DNA of 64,000 nt from the NCBI RefSeq assembly GCF_000718515.1, contig NZ_JNZS01000003.1, positions 248,001-312,000 of the forward strand, in the 5' to 3' direction. Every line of letters starts with the position of its first letter. The stretch's first letter is position 1. The notes under the pieces were generated by a model. The model searched no databases, had not been told where the DNA came from, and worked only from the letters and a program-made list of their open reading frames with translations. The position numbers and the translations under genes were made by a program. Below, in pieces: positions 24,001 to 33,129 of the stretch. Source of the stretch: Micromonospora parva (GTDB lineage Bacteria; Actinomycetota; Actinomycetes; Mycobacteriales; Micromonosporaceae).

Positions 24001-26282
24001 CGGGTGCCGCGCGGGTGCTGCGGGCGGCGGTTCTGCCGCTGGCGCTGATCGGGCTGACCGCGCTCGCCGGGGTGGTGCTCGGTCGGGTGTACGCCGGTGG
24101 CCTGCTGACCTGGCTGGTCGTCGGCGCGGCGGCGGGTTCGGTGCTGGTCAGTGTGGCCGCGCGGCGGCTGCCGTCCTGGCTGGTGGCGCCGGTGTCGGTG
24201 GCCGCGATGGCCGGTTGGACACTGTGGTCGCTGCGGCTGGCCGCCACCCGCGCCGACGTGCCGGGCGGCCTGCTGGAGGTCACCGCGGACGCCGCCCGCA
24301 ACGGCATTCCCCGGCTGCTCACCGCGATGATCCCGGTGGAGCCCACACCGGACACGGTGCTGGTTCCCGTCGTGGCCGCTTGGCTGGCCGGGTTGGCCGG
24401 CGCGGAGGTGGCGCTGCGCACGGGCCGGGTGCTGCTGGGTTATCTGCCGGCGGCGGGGCTCTACGCCGCCGCCCTGTACGTGGTGGGCCCGAACGCCGAA
24501 CCGGCGGTGGGGTCGACGGTGGCGTTCGTCGCGGTCGCGGCGGTGGGCCTGGCGACCCCGACCCGGGCGGCGGCGTCGGGCGGCGATCCGACCGCCGAGC
24601 TGACCCCCCGGGTACGGGCGGCGGTGCGGTTGCGGCTGGCCGCCAGCGCGGCGCTCGGGGTGGCTCTGGTGGTCGGGTCGGTGGCGCTGCTCGGCCCGGT
24701 CGTCGCCGGGCAGGTCGACGGCCGGCCGGTGGACCCGCGCCGGTACGTGGAGCCGCCGCAGGTGCAGACGCTCGACGAGAACCCGTTGATCCGGATCTCC
24801 GGCTGGGCGCTGCACCCGGAGCAGAAGCTCCTCGACGTGAGCACGGAACGCCCTGACGCGCCGCCCGACACCGACGCAGCGGCGGACACCTCGCCCGGTG
24901 TGCGGATCCGCTTGGCGGTGCTCAGTGACTACGACGGGGTGACCTGGCGCGTCGGCGCGACGTACCGCAACGCCGGCCGGATCCTGCCGGCCGCGACCGC
25001 CGCCCGCGACAGCACGGTGCGCACGGTCCGGCAGCGGATCAGCGTGGCCGAGCTGACCGGCCGGTTGCTGCCGGCCGTGGCGACGCCCCGGGAGGTCAGC
25101 GGGGCGCGGGTGGCGTACGACCCGGCGAGCGGGACGTTGATCCGGCCGGAGGGGCTGGCGCCGGGGCTGCGGTACACGGTGACCTCCGCCGAGGAGCGCC
25201 CGGACCTGAACCTGTTGGCTACCGCGAACGTGCCCGCCGGTGGTGAGGTGGCCCGGGTGCTGCGGGTGGCGGACGGGGTGCCGGACCCGATGCGCCGGCT
25301 GGCCGGGCAGCTGGCTGAGGAGAACGGCGCGCCGTTCGCGCGGGCGTCGGCGATCGAGCAGTTCCTGGCCGAGCACTACCGGGTGGTGGCGGACGCGCCG
25401 AGCGGGCACGCGTACCCGAATCTGGGTTTCTTCCTGTTCGGGCCGCGCAACGGCGGCGGGCAGGAGGGCACCTCGGAGCAGTTCGCGGCGGCGTTCGCGG
25501 TCCTCGGCCGGCTCTGCGGGCTGCCTACCCGGGTGGTGGTGGGTTTCCGGACCAGCGGGCAGGGGCCGGTGCTGGCCGGTGACGCGTACGCCTGGCCGGA
25601 GGTGCTCTTCGACGGGTTGGGCTGGGTGTCGTTCGACCCGCTGCCCCGCCCGAACGACGAGCCGAGGCCGGTGGAGGAGGATTTCCGCCCGACGCCGGAG
25701 GACCCGCCGCCGTCGGAGGCGCCCGCGCCGACCGCGGAGCCGAGCGCCTCACCGGAACCGGTGACCGCCGCCGATGTCCCGTCCGGCCGCGACGGGGTCT
25801 CCACGCCGGTGCTGGTCGCCGCCGGCAGCGGTGGTCTGTTGCTGGTGGTGGGGGCGTTCCTGCTCACCCTGTTGGCGATGCGCCGCTCCCTCACCCGCGG
25901 TCGGCTCGTGCGGGGCGACCCCGGTCAGCGCATCGCCGGCGCCTGGCGGGAGGTCACCGACGCGCTCCGGCTGGCCGGGAGGCCGGTCGGCGACGACCTG
26001 GCCGCGACCGAGGTCGCCGGGCACGCCCGTCAGGCGCTCACCGACACCGGGGCGGGCGGGTTCGGCGGCGGCACCGACGGGCCGGCCGTCGACGAGCTGG
26101 CGGCCCTGCTCAACCGGGTGGGTTTCGCACCGGGTGCCGCAACAGCGGACCAGGCCGCCCGGGCCGCCGAGGTCGCCACCGCGTACGTGACCACCCTGCG
26201 CTCGGCGCGCCCCTGGTGGCGCCGTCTGCTGTGGTCGGTGCATCCCGCCCCGCTCCGCCGCGCCCGCCGCTCCCCACGGTGA
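23997..26282 (+). CDS. Transglutaminase-like membrane protein (DUF3488 type)
   Basis: The 761-residue product has several N-terminal membrane helices (VLPLALIGLTALAGVVLG onward). A transglutaminase core lies in the middle with FAVLGRLCGLPTRVVVGFR (the Cys region) and GDAYAWPEVLFDG (the His region). A Pro-rich stretch follows, one more helix (LLLVVGAFLLTLLAM), and a C-terminal cytoplasmic part. The GTG at 23997 overlaps the DUF58 stop codon, giving tight coupling. Cross-linking or proteolytic processing of cell-surface proteins is likely; the FN3 proteins upstream are candidate substrates. Confidence 0.9.
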   Translation: MTGAARVLRAAVLPLALIGLTALAGVVLGRVYAGGLLTWLVVGAAAGSVLVSVAARRLPSWLVAPVSVAAMAGWTLWSLRLAATRADVPGGLLEVTADAARNGIPRLLTAMIPVEPTPDTVLVPVVAAWLAGLAGAEVALRTGRVLLGYLPAAGLYAAALYVVGPNAEPAVGSTVAFVAVAAVGLATPTRAAASGGDPTAELTPRVRAAVRLRLAASAALGVALVVGSVALLGPVVAGQVDGRPVDPRRYVEPPQVQTLDENPLIRISGWALHPEQKLLDVSTERPDAPPDTDAAADTSPGVRIRLAVLSDYDGVTWRVGATYRNAGRILPAATAARDSTVRTVRQRISVAELTGRLLPAVATPREVSGARVAYDPASGTLIRPEGLAPGLRYTVTSAEERPDLNLLATANVPAGGEVARVLRVADGVPDPMRRLAGQLAEENGAPFARASAIEQFLAEHYRVVADAPSGHAYPNLGFFLFGPRNGGGQEGTSEQFAAAFAVLGRLCGLPTRVVVGFRTSGQGPVLAGDAYAWPEVLFDGLGWVSFDPLPRPNDEPRPVEEDFRPTPEDPPPSEAPAPTAEPSASPEPVTAADVPSGRDGVSTPVLVAAGSGGLLLVVGAFLLTLLAMRRSLTRGRLVRGDPGQRIAGAWREVTDALRLAGRPVGDDLAATEVAGHARQALTDTGAGGFGGGTDGPAVDELAALLNRVGFAPGAATADQAARAAEVATAYVTTLRSARPWWRRLLWSVHPAPLRRARRSPR

Positions 26283-26298
26283 TCGAAAACGTAGCGGG

Positions 26299-27090
26299 TC
26301 AGGCGGTCAGCCGGCGGACGAGTTTGCGCATGCCGGCCTGCCAACCGTCCGGGTCCTCGGCGCGGCGGCGCGCGTAGTCGGCGACCTCGGGGTGCGGAAG
26401 GATCAGGAAACGTTCCTCGGCCAGCCCGGCGATGGCCGCCTCGGCGACCTGGTCCGGGGTGAGCACCGCGCCGGACGCGGCGACCACCCGGGCGCCGAGG
26501 TGGCCGTCGGCGAGCCCGTCGGCGAGCATCGGGGTGTCCACCCCCTGGGGGCAGAGGGCGCTGACCCGGATGCCCCGGTCCCGGTAGGTGATGGCCAACC
26601 ACTCCGCGAAGCCCACCGAGGCGTGTTTCGTCGCGGTGTACGCGGCGTCGCCCACCGCGGTCAGCACACCCGCCGCGGAGCAGGTGTGCAGCAGGTACCC
26701 GCCGCCTCGGGCGAGCATGCCGGGCAGCACCGCGCGGGCCGAGTAGACGTGGGCCAGCACGTTGACCCGCCAGGCCTGGTCCCAACCGGTGTCGTCGACC
26801 TCCACTCCCCCGCCGGTGGTCACTCCCGCGTTGGCGCAGAACAGGTCGATCCGGCCGTACCGCTGCTCGGTGTCGGCGACCAGCGCGCGGACCTGCTCCT
26901 CGTCGGTGACGTCGACGGCGTGGGCGTGCGCGACCGGGCCGATGCCCTCGGCGACCGCGCGGGCCGCGTCGGCGTCCAGGTCGGCGACCACCACGGCCGC
27001 GGCTCCCTCGGCGGCGAACCGGCGGGACAGCGCGGCGCCGATGCCGCCGGCCCCGCCGGTGACCACGACGATCCGGTCGGTGAGGTTCAC
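26299..27090 (-). CDS. Short-chain dehydrogenase/reductase
   Basis: The 263-residue product has the SDR cofactor motif TGGAGGIG, CANAGVTTGGG, and the active-site residues in SAAGVLTAVGDAAYTATKHA (Ser, Tyr, Lys). The Tyr-x-x-x-Lys is complete. The GTG start at 27090 overlaps the stop of the upstream LLM-type oxidoreductase (GTGA). The coupled pair probably acts on the same substrate, which is unknown. Confidence 0.92.
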   Translation of the reverse strand: MNLTDRIVVVTGGAGGIGAALSRRFAAEGAAAVVVADLDADAARAVAEGIGPVAHAHAVDVTDEEQVRALVADTEQRYGRIDLFCANAGVTTGGGVEVDDTGWDQAWRVNVLAHVYSARAVLPGMLARGGGYLLHTCSAAGVLTAVGDAAYTATKHASVGFAEWLAITYRDRGIRVSALCPQGVDTPMLADGLADGHLGARVVAASGAVLTPDQVAEAAIAGLAEERFLILPHPEVADYARRRAEDPDGWQAGMRKLVRRLTA

Positions 27091-28088
27091 GCGGACGCCT
27101 CCACGAGGTTGGTGCCCAGTCGGGCGATGAGGCCCAGGAGCGCGGTCGCGCCACCGGCGGTGACCTCGGGGGTGGGCAGCAGCGCGATGATCGGCACGTC
27201 CACCCCGTTGTCGGCGTAGCGGCGCACCTCGGCGCGGCACCGCTCCGGTGAGCCGTGCAGCACCAGCGCGTCGACCACCTCGTCGGGCACCGCCGCGTTG
27301 GCACCGCGCCGGTCACCGGCGGCCCAGGCCGCCCACATCGGTGCGAGCGCCTCGTCGCGGCCGAGCCAGCGGTGGAAGTCGGCGTACGCGCCGACGGTGA
27401 GGTAGCTGGTGATGAGCCGGCGGCCCAGTGCCCGGGCGTACGCGGTGTCCTCGGTGGGGCAGACGAAGATCCGGGCGGCGACGTCGAAGTCGGCGCGGCG
27501 CTCGCCCAGCTCGGCGAGGGCACGCGGTACGTCGTCGGCGCTGAGCCAGTTGAGGATGACCCCGTCGGCCTCCGCGGCGGCCAGCCGGAGCATTCCCGGG
27601 CGCAGCGCGGCGAGCAGGATCTGTGGCGGCACCGCCGGCGGTCGTTCCAGCGTGAACCGGCGGACGGCGAACGTGTCGTAGACCTCGTCGACGGTCTCGC
27701 CGCGCAGCGCGGCGCGCAGGAAACGCAGCACGTCGCGGGTACGCCGGAACGGCTGGTCGAACGGCACGGCGTTCCAGTCCCGGACCAGCACCGGTGAGGA
27801 CGCCCCGATGCCGAGCGAGAACCGGCCCGGCGCGGCCTCGGCCAGCGCCGCCGCGCTCATCGCGAGCAGCCCGGGACCCCTGGTGTAGACCGGGGTGATC
27901 GCGGTGCCCAGCCGCAGCCCGGGCTGCCAGGCGGCGGCGAGGGCCAGCGGGGTGAACGCGTCGGCCCCGGCGACCTCGGACGACCAGACGTCGGTGAACC
28001 CGGCCCGGTCCAGGGCCGCGTAGGCCGCGTCGTGCTGCGCCAGCGCGATCCCGCCCAGCGGCACGGTCATGCCCCATCGATTCGTCAC
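27087..28088 (-). CDS. LLM-class F420-dependent oxidoreductase
   Basis: The 333-residue product has the luciferase-like barrel signature: MTVPLGGIALAQHDAAYAAL near the start, GFTDVWSSEV, LAAAWQPGLRLGTAITPV, RFSLGIGASSPV and LHGSPERCRAEVRRY. In actinomycetes this family mostly uses coenzyme F420. The GTG at 28088 (VTNRWGMTVPL) is chosen by family resemblance; an ATG at 28070 is possible. It is coupled to the downstream SDR and diverges from ltrA. Confidence 0.88.
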   Translation of the reverse strand: MTNRWGMTVPLGGIALAQHDAAYAALDRAGFTDVWSSEVAGADAFTPLALAAAWQPGLRLGTAITPVYTRGPGLLAMSAAALAEAAPGRFSLGIGASSPVLVRDWNAVPFDQPFRRTRDVLRFLRAALRGETVDEVYDTFAVRRFTLERPPAVPPQILLAALRPGMLRLAAAEADGVILNWLSADDVPRALAELGERRADFDVAARIFVCPTEDTAYARALGRRLITSYLTVGAYADFHRWLGRDEALAPMWAAWAAGDRRGANAAVPDEVVDALVLHGSPERCRAEVRRYADNGVDVPIIALLPTPEVTAGGATALLGLIARLGTNLVEASA

Positions 28089-28224
28089 CGATCGATCGTG
28101 CCCGTTGACGACGGCCCGGGCAAGATCCCCGGGTTGGGCAGAATCGCCGGTTTCCGGCCGTGCGGCCCAGTGGGAGGTGCTACCACTTCGAGGTGGACCG
28201 GACCGACGGCGCAGGCCGCTGACC

Positions 28225-29445
28225 ATGGGTTCCAGGGCGGCGGGACGCCTGGAGCCGGTCCCGGCCGCGGCCGCGCCCGGCCGGGCGACGTTCCTGGAAC
28301 TCTTCTTCGACCTGGTGTACGTCTTCGCGCTCACCCGGATCTCGGCACGCGCGTTCGAGGATCTGACTCAGGACCCGGGCCGGGAGCACGGCTGGGGGAC
28401 GATCACCGGCAGCGGCAAGACGCTGCTGTTGCTGCTGGCGCTGTGGGCGGTCTGGCAGGGCACCGCGTGGACGACCAGCCGGTACGACCCGTACCGGGTG
28501 CCGTTGCAGACCGTGGTGATCACCGCGCTGGTGTGCAGCATGGTGATGGGGGTGGCGATCCCCCGGGCGTTCAGCGAGACCGCGCTGATGTTCGCCGTGG
28601 CGTACGTGATCGCGCAGGTGACCCGGCCGGTGATCCTGTCGGTCGCGCTGGGCCCGCACCCGTACCGCCGGTTGAAGGTGCGGATGGCGGTGATCTACGC
28701 CGTCAGCGGGGTGCTGTGGATCGGCGGCGCGATGCTGAGCACCAACGCGCAGGTGGTGCTCTGGTCGGTGGCGCTGGGCTTCGAGTACCTGGCCGCCCGC
28801 TGCGGCTGGCCGGTGCCCGGCCTGGGTCGTTCGACGATCTCCAAGTGGGAGATCGCCGGGGAGCACCTGGCCGAGCGGTACCAGCAGTTCTTCCTCGTCG
28901 CGCTGGGCGAGACGATCCTGGTGGCCGGTTTCTCGTACAGCAAGGGGCCGTACGAGAAGGGGCACGCCTGGGCGTTCGCGCTGGCGTTGGCCACGTCGAT
29001 CATGTTGTGGCGGATCTATGTGCAGCGGGCTGGGCGGATCCTGGGCGAGGCGGTGATGAAGGCCCGGCACCCCGCCAATATCGGCCGGTCCGCGGCCGAC
29101 ACCCACCTGGTGATGGTGATCGGTCTCGCGTGCACCGCGATCGGCTACGAGCTGATCATCGAGGCTCCGTTGGAGCGGATCCCGGGCTCGTGGTTGGCCA
29201 TGGTGCTCGGTGGCCCGGCCCTGTTCCTGGCCGGCCGGGCCCGCCTGGAGTACGAGGTGTTCGCGCGGGTCTCCCCGTCCCGGTGGATCGCCCTCACGGT
29301 GCTGGTGGTGTCGTCGGTGCCGTTGCTGCACCTGCCCGGTGTGCTCACGACAGCGCTCGGGGCGCTGGTGTTGGCGGCGGTCGCGGTGGCCGACGCCCGG
29401 CGGGCGCACGGCGCCCCACCGGAGGCCGCCACGCCACCGTTCTGA
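28225..29445 (+). CDS. ltrA: Low-temperature-requirement A (LtrA) family membrane protein
   Basis: The product has 406 residues with about ten membrane helices. It has the LtrA N-terminal signature FLELFFDLVYVFALTRIS and the internal GEHLAERYQQFFLVALGET. The family was named from a Listeria cold-growth mutant; its biochemical role is unknown. A paralogue lies at 59691-60908 in the same window. No strong ribosome-binding site precedes the ATG at 28225. Confidence 0.9.
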   Translation: MGSRAAGRLEPVPAAAAPGRATFLELFFDLVYVFALTRISARAFEDLTQDPGREHGWGTITGSGKTLLLLLALWAVWQGTAWTTSRYDPYRVPLQTVVITALVCSMVMGVAIPRAFSETALMFAVAYVIAQVTRPVILSVALGPHPYRRLKVRMAVIYAVSGVLWIGGAMLSTNAQVVLWSVALGFEYLAARCGWPVPGLGRSTISKWEIAGEHLAERYQQFFLVALGETILVAGFSYSKGPYEKGHAWAFALALATSIMLWRIYVQRAGRILGEAVMKARHPANIGRSAADTHLVMVIGLACTAIGYELIIEAPLERIPGSWLAMVLGGPALFLAGRARLEYEVFARVSPSRWIALTVLVVSSVPLLHLPGVLTTALGALVLAAVAVADARRAHGAPPEAATPPF

Positions 29446-29492
29446 GCGTTGCGCGCGAATGCCGTGCCGGAGCGGAGGGTTACTCTCGGCCG

Positions 29493-30356
29493 GTGACCTT
29501 CTCGCTCGTCGCCCGCTCCGCCGACGGCCGCCTGCACGGCGTGGCCGTCGCCAGCAAGTTCCTCGCCGCCGGGGCGTTGGTGCCGGCCGCCGCCGCCGAG
29601 GTGGGTGCGCTGGCCACCCAGGCGCACGTGAACCTCGCCTACCGCCCGCAGGGTCTCACCCTGCTACGCACCGGGGTGGCTGCCGCCGACGTGGTGGCCG
29701 GGCTGATCGCCGCCGACCCCGAGCGGGACCATCGTCAACTCGGCGTCGTGGGGGCCACCGGAACGGGGGCCAGCTGGACCGGGCCGGCCTGCCACCCGTG
29801 GGCCGGCGGGCGGACCGGCGACGGCTGGGCCGCGCAGGGCAATGTGCTCACCGGGCCGGAGGTGGTCGACGCCCTCGGTGCGGCCTGGGAGGCGGGAGCG
29901 GCGCTGCCGTTCGCCGAGCGGCTGGTGGCCGCGTTGCGGGCCGGCGACGAGGCCGGCGGCGACCGGCGTGGGCGGCAGAGCGCCGGCCTGCTGGTGGTCG
30001 AGCGCGGCGGCGGGTACGGCGGCACCAGCGATGTGGTGGTGGACCTTCGGGTGGACGACCACCCCGACCCGGTGGCCGAGCTGGGTCGTCTGCTGTCGGT
30101 GCACACCATGCTGTTCGGCCGGCCGGACCCGGCCACCCTGCTCGACCTCACCGGCGCGGTCGCCGCCGAGGTGGCGGCGTTGCTCGCCGCGCTCGGTCAT
30201 CCGGCGCGGGAGGACGATCCGGAAGCGGCGTTGATCTCCTGGGCCGGGTTGGAGAACCTGGAGGAACGGCTGGTGCCGGGGCGGATCGACCCGGTGGTGC
30301 TGACGCACCTGCGCGGTGTCGCCCCGCACGTCCCCGCGCCCCGCTCGGCGAGCTGA
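29493..30356 (+). CDS. DUF1028 family protein
   Basis: The 287-residue product starts TFSLVARSADGRLHGVAVAS and has AAAAEVGALATQAHVNLAYR, both typical of DUF1028 (an Ntn-hydrolase-like superfamily). The segments VLTGPEVVDALGAAW and RGGGYGGTSDVVVDLRVDD match the conserved core. It is likely cytoplasmic; the reaction is unknown. It starts 47 bases after ltrA in the same direction. Confidence 0.9.
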   Translation: MTFSLVARSADGRLHGVAVASKFLAAGALVPAAAAEVGALATQAHVNLAYRPQGLTLLRTGVAAADVVAGLIAADPERDHRQLGVVGATGTGASWTGPACHPWAGGRTGDGWAAQGNVLTGPEVVDALGAAWEAGAALPFAERLVAALRAGDEAGGDRRGRQSAGLLVVERGGGYGGTSDVVVDLRVDDHPDPVAELGRLLSVHTMLFGRPDPATLLDLTGAVAAEVAALLAALGHPAREDDPEAALISWAGLENLEERLVPGRIDPVVLTHLRGVAPHVPAPRSAS

Positions 30357-30392
30357 TTCAGCAACACCGGCGCCGGACCGCAGGGCCGGCCG

Positions 30393-31061
30393 TCAGCGGC
30401 CGAAGGCCAGCCAGCGGAAGCCGGCGGCGTCGACCGCTGCCCGTTCCGGGACGGTCACTGCCGTCCGGCCGGTGGCCTTGCGGATCAGCGTCAACCGGTC
30501 CCAGCCCAACCCGGCCGGCGTCGGTCGTCCGCCGGTGAGCAGCTCGGCGATGACCGCCGCCGCCGGTGGGGTGAGCCACGGGGACCGGCCCAGCGCGGCG
30601 GCCAGGTCCAACCCGTGCACGCCCACCTCGACGACCCGGGTCCGCAGGAACTCGCCGAGGCGCATCGCGTCGCCGTGGCGGGTTCGCACCACCCGGTCGG
30701 GCGCGGCGGCGGCGACGGCCGCCTCGGTGGCCCGCCAGGCCCGGTCGAACTCGGTCGCCAGCGCCGCCCGGTCCACCGGTAGCGCGTCCCGCTGCCCGCC
30801 GGCGATCCGGTCGGCGTCGACCTCGGCGGTGAACTTCGCCGCGCCGAAGTAGCCTGCGGCGTCCACCTCGGCGTGTGGCGGGGCGGGCGCGGCGAGCATG
30901 TCGGTCAGTCGGCCGACCCCGGTGCGGGTGTGCGCGATCAGCTCCCGGACGGTCCACGGCGGGCAGTCGGTGGGCCGGCCGAGATCATCGTCGGTCAGCT
31001 CGGTCAGGACCTCGGTGAACCGCGCGCACTCGGCGGAGAACGCCGCCCGGGTCGGCTCCAC
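30393..31061 (-). CDS. Maleylpyruvate-isomerase-type mycothiol-dependent enzyme
   Basis: The 222-residue product has the MDMPI/DinB-like N-terminal domain: DLGRPTDCPPWTVRELIAHT, with the metal-binding His, and later TRVVEVGVHGLDLAAALG with the second His and Glu region. These enzymes use mycothiol, which fits an actinomycete host. The start is taken as GTG at 31061, eight bases after the PAP2 gene. The substrate is unknown. Confidence 0.85.
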   Translation of the reverse strand: MEPTRAAFSAECARFTEVLTELTDDDLGRPTDCPPWTVRELIAHTRTGVGRLTDMLAAPAPPHAEVDAAGYFGAAKFTAEVDADRIAGGQRDALPVDRAALATEFDRAWRATEAAVAAAAPDRVVRTRHGDAMRLGEFLRTRVVEVGVHGLDLAAALGRSPWLTPPAAAVIAELLTGGRPTPAGLGWDRLTLIRKATGRTAVTVPERAAVDAAGFRWLAFGR

Positions 31062-31069
31062 CGGGCGGC

Positions 31070-31951
31070 TCAGCCCTTGACCCGGGGCACCAGCCGGTGC
31101 ACGACGGTGAGCACCAGCGCCATCACCACGGCCATCGTGCCGGCGATCCCGGCGGCGCTGCCCGCGTACCCGACGAACAACGGCCGGCGGGACAACTCCT
31201 GCGGCCCGGTGCCGCGTAGCTCGATCAGCCAGGACAGGGACAGTCCGCTGGCGACCAGGGCGAGCAGGCCGACCACCCCGAGCACCAGCGCGGCGACCCG
31301 GTGCGCGTCGCCGGGGGCGACCTCGGCCTGCTCCCGTTGGGTGATCAGCAGGAGCAACCCGGCCAACGCCGCCCAGACACCCACCACCAGGTACGCGGCG
31401 ACGGCGTCGCTGGGCCGGTGCCAGCCGGCGGACAGGGTGGCGACTCCGGCGACGGCGGCGTAGCCGGCACCCACGAACGCGCCGACCGCCCGGACCTTGC
31501 GCGGCAGCACGAGCATCAGCGCGACCGCCACCGAGGCGGCCACCGTGGTGTGCCCGCTGGGCAGGCTGTTGCCCACCGCCGCGCGTTCCGGGTCGAGGCC
31601 GAAGTCGGGGCGGTTCAGCCCGTACTTGAGCAGTTGGGTGGTGACGTTCGCTCCGGCGATCAGCAGGGTCGCGGTGATCGCCAGGGCGATCCGCCCCCGG
31701 ATCAACGCGATGAAGCCGATCATCGCGGTGGCGGCCAGCAGCGAGACCACCGACATCGCGTTGAGGATCCGGTCGACCGGACCATCGATGGTGTCCTGTC
31801 CGATCCGGTTGCCGGTGAGGGCGACGGTGTCCACCCACTGACCGATCTCGAGGTGCACGGCCACCCGCCACACGGCGAGGAAGGCAGCCGCCTGGACAAG
31901 GGCCAGTACGACCAACCAGACCGCGGTCCAACCCCGTGCCGTCGCGCGCAT
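31070..31951 (-). CDS. PAP2-family membrane phosphatase
   Basis: The 293-residue product has about seven membrane helices. It has the PAP2 acid-phosphatase motifs KYGLNRPD (K-x6-RP type), SLPSGHTTVAASVAVAL (PSGH) and SAGWHRPSDAVAAYL (SR/H-x5-H-xxxD type, with WHRPSD). It likely removes phosphate from a lipid phosphate or undecaprenyl diphosphate on the outer face of the membrane. It appears cotranscribed with the mycothiol-dependent enzyme gene that follows. Confidence 0.9.
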   Translation of the reverse strand: MRATARGWTAVWLVVLALVQAAAFLAVWRVAVHLEIGQWVDTVALTGNRIGQDTIDGPVDRILNAMSVVSLLAATAMIGFIALIRGRIALAITATLLIAGANVTTQLLKYGLNRPDFGLDPERAAVGNSLPSGHTTVAASVAVALMLVLPRKVRAVGAFVGAGYAAVAGVATLSAGWHRPSDAVAAYLVVGVWAALAGLLLLITQREQAEVAPGDAHRVAALVLGVVGLLALVASGLSLSWLIELRGTGPQELSRRPLFVGYAGSAAGIAGTMAVVMALVLTVVHRLVPRVKG

Positions 31952-32040
31952 CCGCACACCGTAGCGGCAGGTGTCGGCGGTCCGAGCGGTGGCCCGCCAC
32001 CAATCGCCGGTTAGGTTGTGCCGGAGGTGAGGAGGCGGTG

Positions 32041-32796
32041 GTGAGCGGAACACCGGAGCGCGACAGCTGCCCGGCCGAGCCCGGTCCGGAGCAGCGCAGA
32101 GGCGGCGATCCGGGGCCGGAAGGGCCGGCGCGGGCCGGCGTCGACACCGGTCCGGGAGAGCCAGCGCGGGCCGAGTCGCTGACGGATCTGCTGGGCGGGC
32201 GACGCGGCGCCATCGACGCCACACTGCCGCCGCTGGCGTTCGCCGCGGGGTGGTTGTGGGGCGGCGAGTCGCTGTGGGGCGGGGTCGGCGCGGCGCTGGC
32301 AGTGGGCGCGGTGGTGGCCGGCGTACGCCTGCGTCGGGGTGACCGGCCGCGTTCGGTCCTGATCGGGCTGCTGGCCGTCTGTGTCGCGGCGCTGATCGCG
32401 GTGCGCACCGGTCGGGCCGAGAACTTCTTTCTGATCCAGGTGTTGTCAAACGCCGCGAGCGCTCTGGCGTGGACGGTCAGCATCGTGGTGCGGTGGCCAC
32501 TGCTCGGTGTGCTGGTCGGCGCGGTGCTGGGCCAGCGCGCCCGATGGCGGCGCGACCCGGTGCTGCTGCGCGGGTACGGCCGGGCGAGTTGGGTGTGGAC
32601 GGCGACGTACCTGCTGCGGGTCGCCGTGTTCGTGCCGCTCTACCTGGGCGGGCAGGTGCTCGCGCTGGTGGTGGCCCGGGTGGCGCTGACCTGGCCGCTG
32701 GTGGCGGCGGCGCTGGCACTGAGTTGGGTGGTGCTGCGGCGCTCGCTGCCGGCCGGGCACCCGGGGCTGCGTCACCCGGTCGTGCCGCCTCGCTGA
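32041..32796 (+). CDS. DUF3159 membrane protein
   Basis: The 251-residue product has a polar Pro/Gly-rich N-terminus, then SLTDLLGGRRGAIDATLPPL, the DUF3159 opening. About five helices follow, with GRAENFFLIQVLSNAASALA and TATYLLRVAVFVPLYLGG. The GTG at 32041 is preferred because GGAGG lies five bases upstream; GTG at 32038 is in frame. The function is unknown. It diverges from the PAP2 gene. Confidence 0.9.
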   Translation: MSGTPERDSCPAEPGPEQRRGGDPGPEGPARAGVDTGPGEPARAESLTDLLGGRRGAIDATLPPLAFAAGWLWGGESLWGGVGAALAVGAVVAGVRLRRGDRPRSVLIGLLAVCVAALIAVRTGRAENFFLIQVLSNAASALAWTVSIVVRWPLLGVLVGAVLGQRARWRRDPVLLRGYGRASWVWTATYLLRVAVFVPLYLGGQVLALVVARVALTWPLVAAALALSWVVLRRSLPAGHPGLRHPVVPPR

Positions 32797-32851
32797 ACCG
32801 GTCGCGCCGCCTCGCCGGTGCGGCGGGGCGGCGCGGACTCGCTGCAAAAGT

Positions 32852-32883
32852 GGAGAGGCCGCCACGGGGGGAGCGGCCTCTCC
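32852..32883 (+). terminator. 11-bp perfect hairpin after DUF3159 gene
   Basis: Arms GGAGAGGCCGC (32852-32862) and GCGGCCTCTCC (32873-32883) pair perfectly around a 10-base loop, about 55 bases past the stop codon. No T-run follows. The rest of the 333-base gap to 33130 shows only the opposite-strand terminator at 33091-33124. Confidence 0.75.
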
Positions 32884-33090
32884 GGTGACGTACGTTACTC
32901 CGTCACGGACCTCGGTGTGATCCCGCGACGGCCCGAATTTCTGGGCTTTTTCGCGGCTAGCTTCAGTCCGGGCGGTGGGGCGGGCCAGCCGATCCGCTGC
33001 GTCGGCCAGATGGCCGGCCCACCCCGGCCTGACCGTGGGTGTCAGGCCGTCCGCCAGCCCTGGTCCGTCGTTCCCCGGACCGGGCCGGAC

Positions 33091-33124
33091 CCCGGGGTGG
33101 GCGGTCCACGCCACCCACCCCGGG
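33091..33124 (-). terminator. Terminator of the GH48 cellulase gene
   Basis: Arms CCCGGGGTGGGCGG (33091-33104) and CCACCCACCCCGGG (33111-33124) pair with a single G-T mismatch around a 6-base loop. It lies 5 bases past the GH48 stop codon on the minus strand. Confidence 0.75.
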
Positions 33125-33129
33125 TCGTA

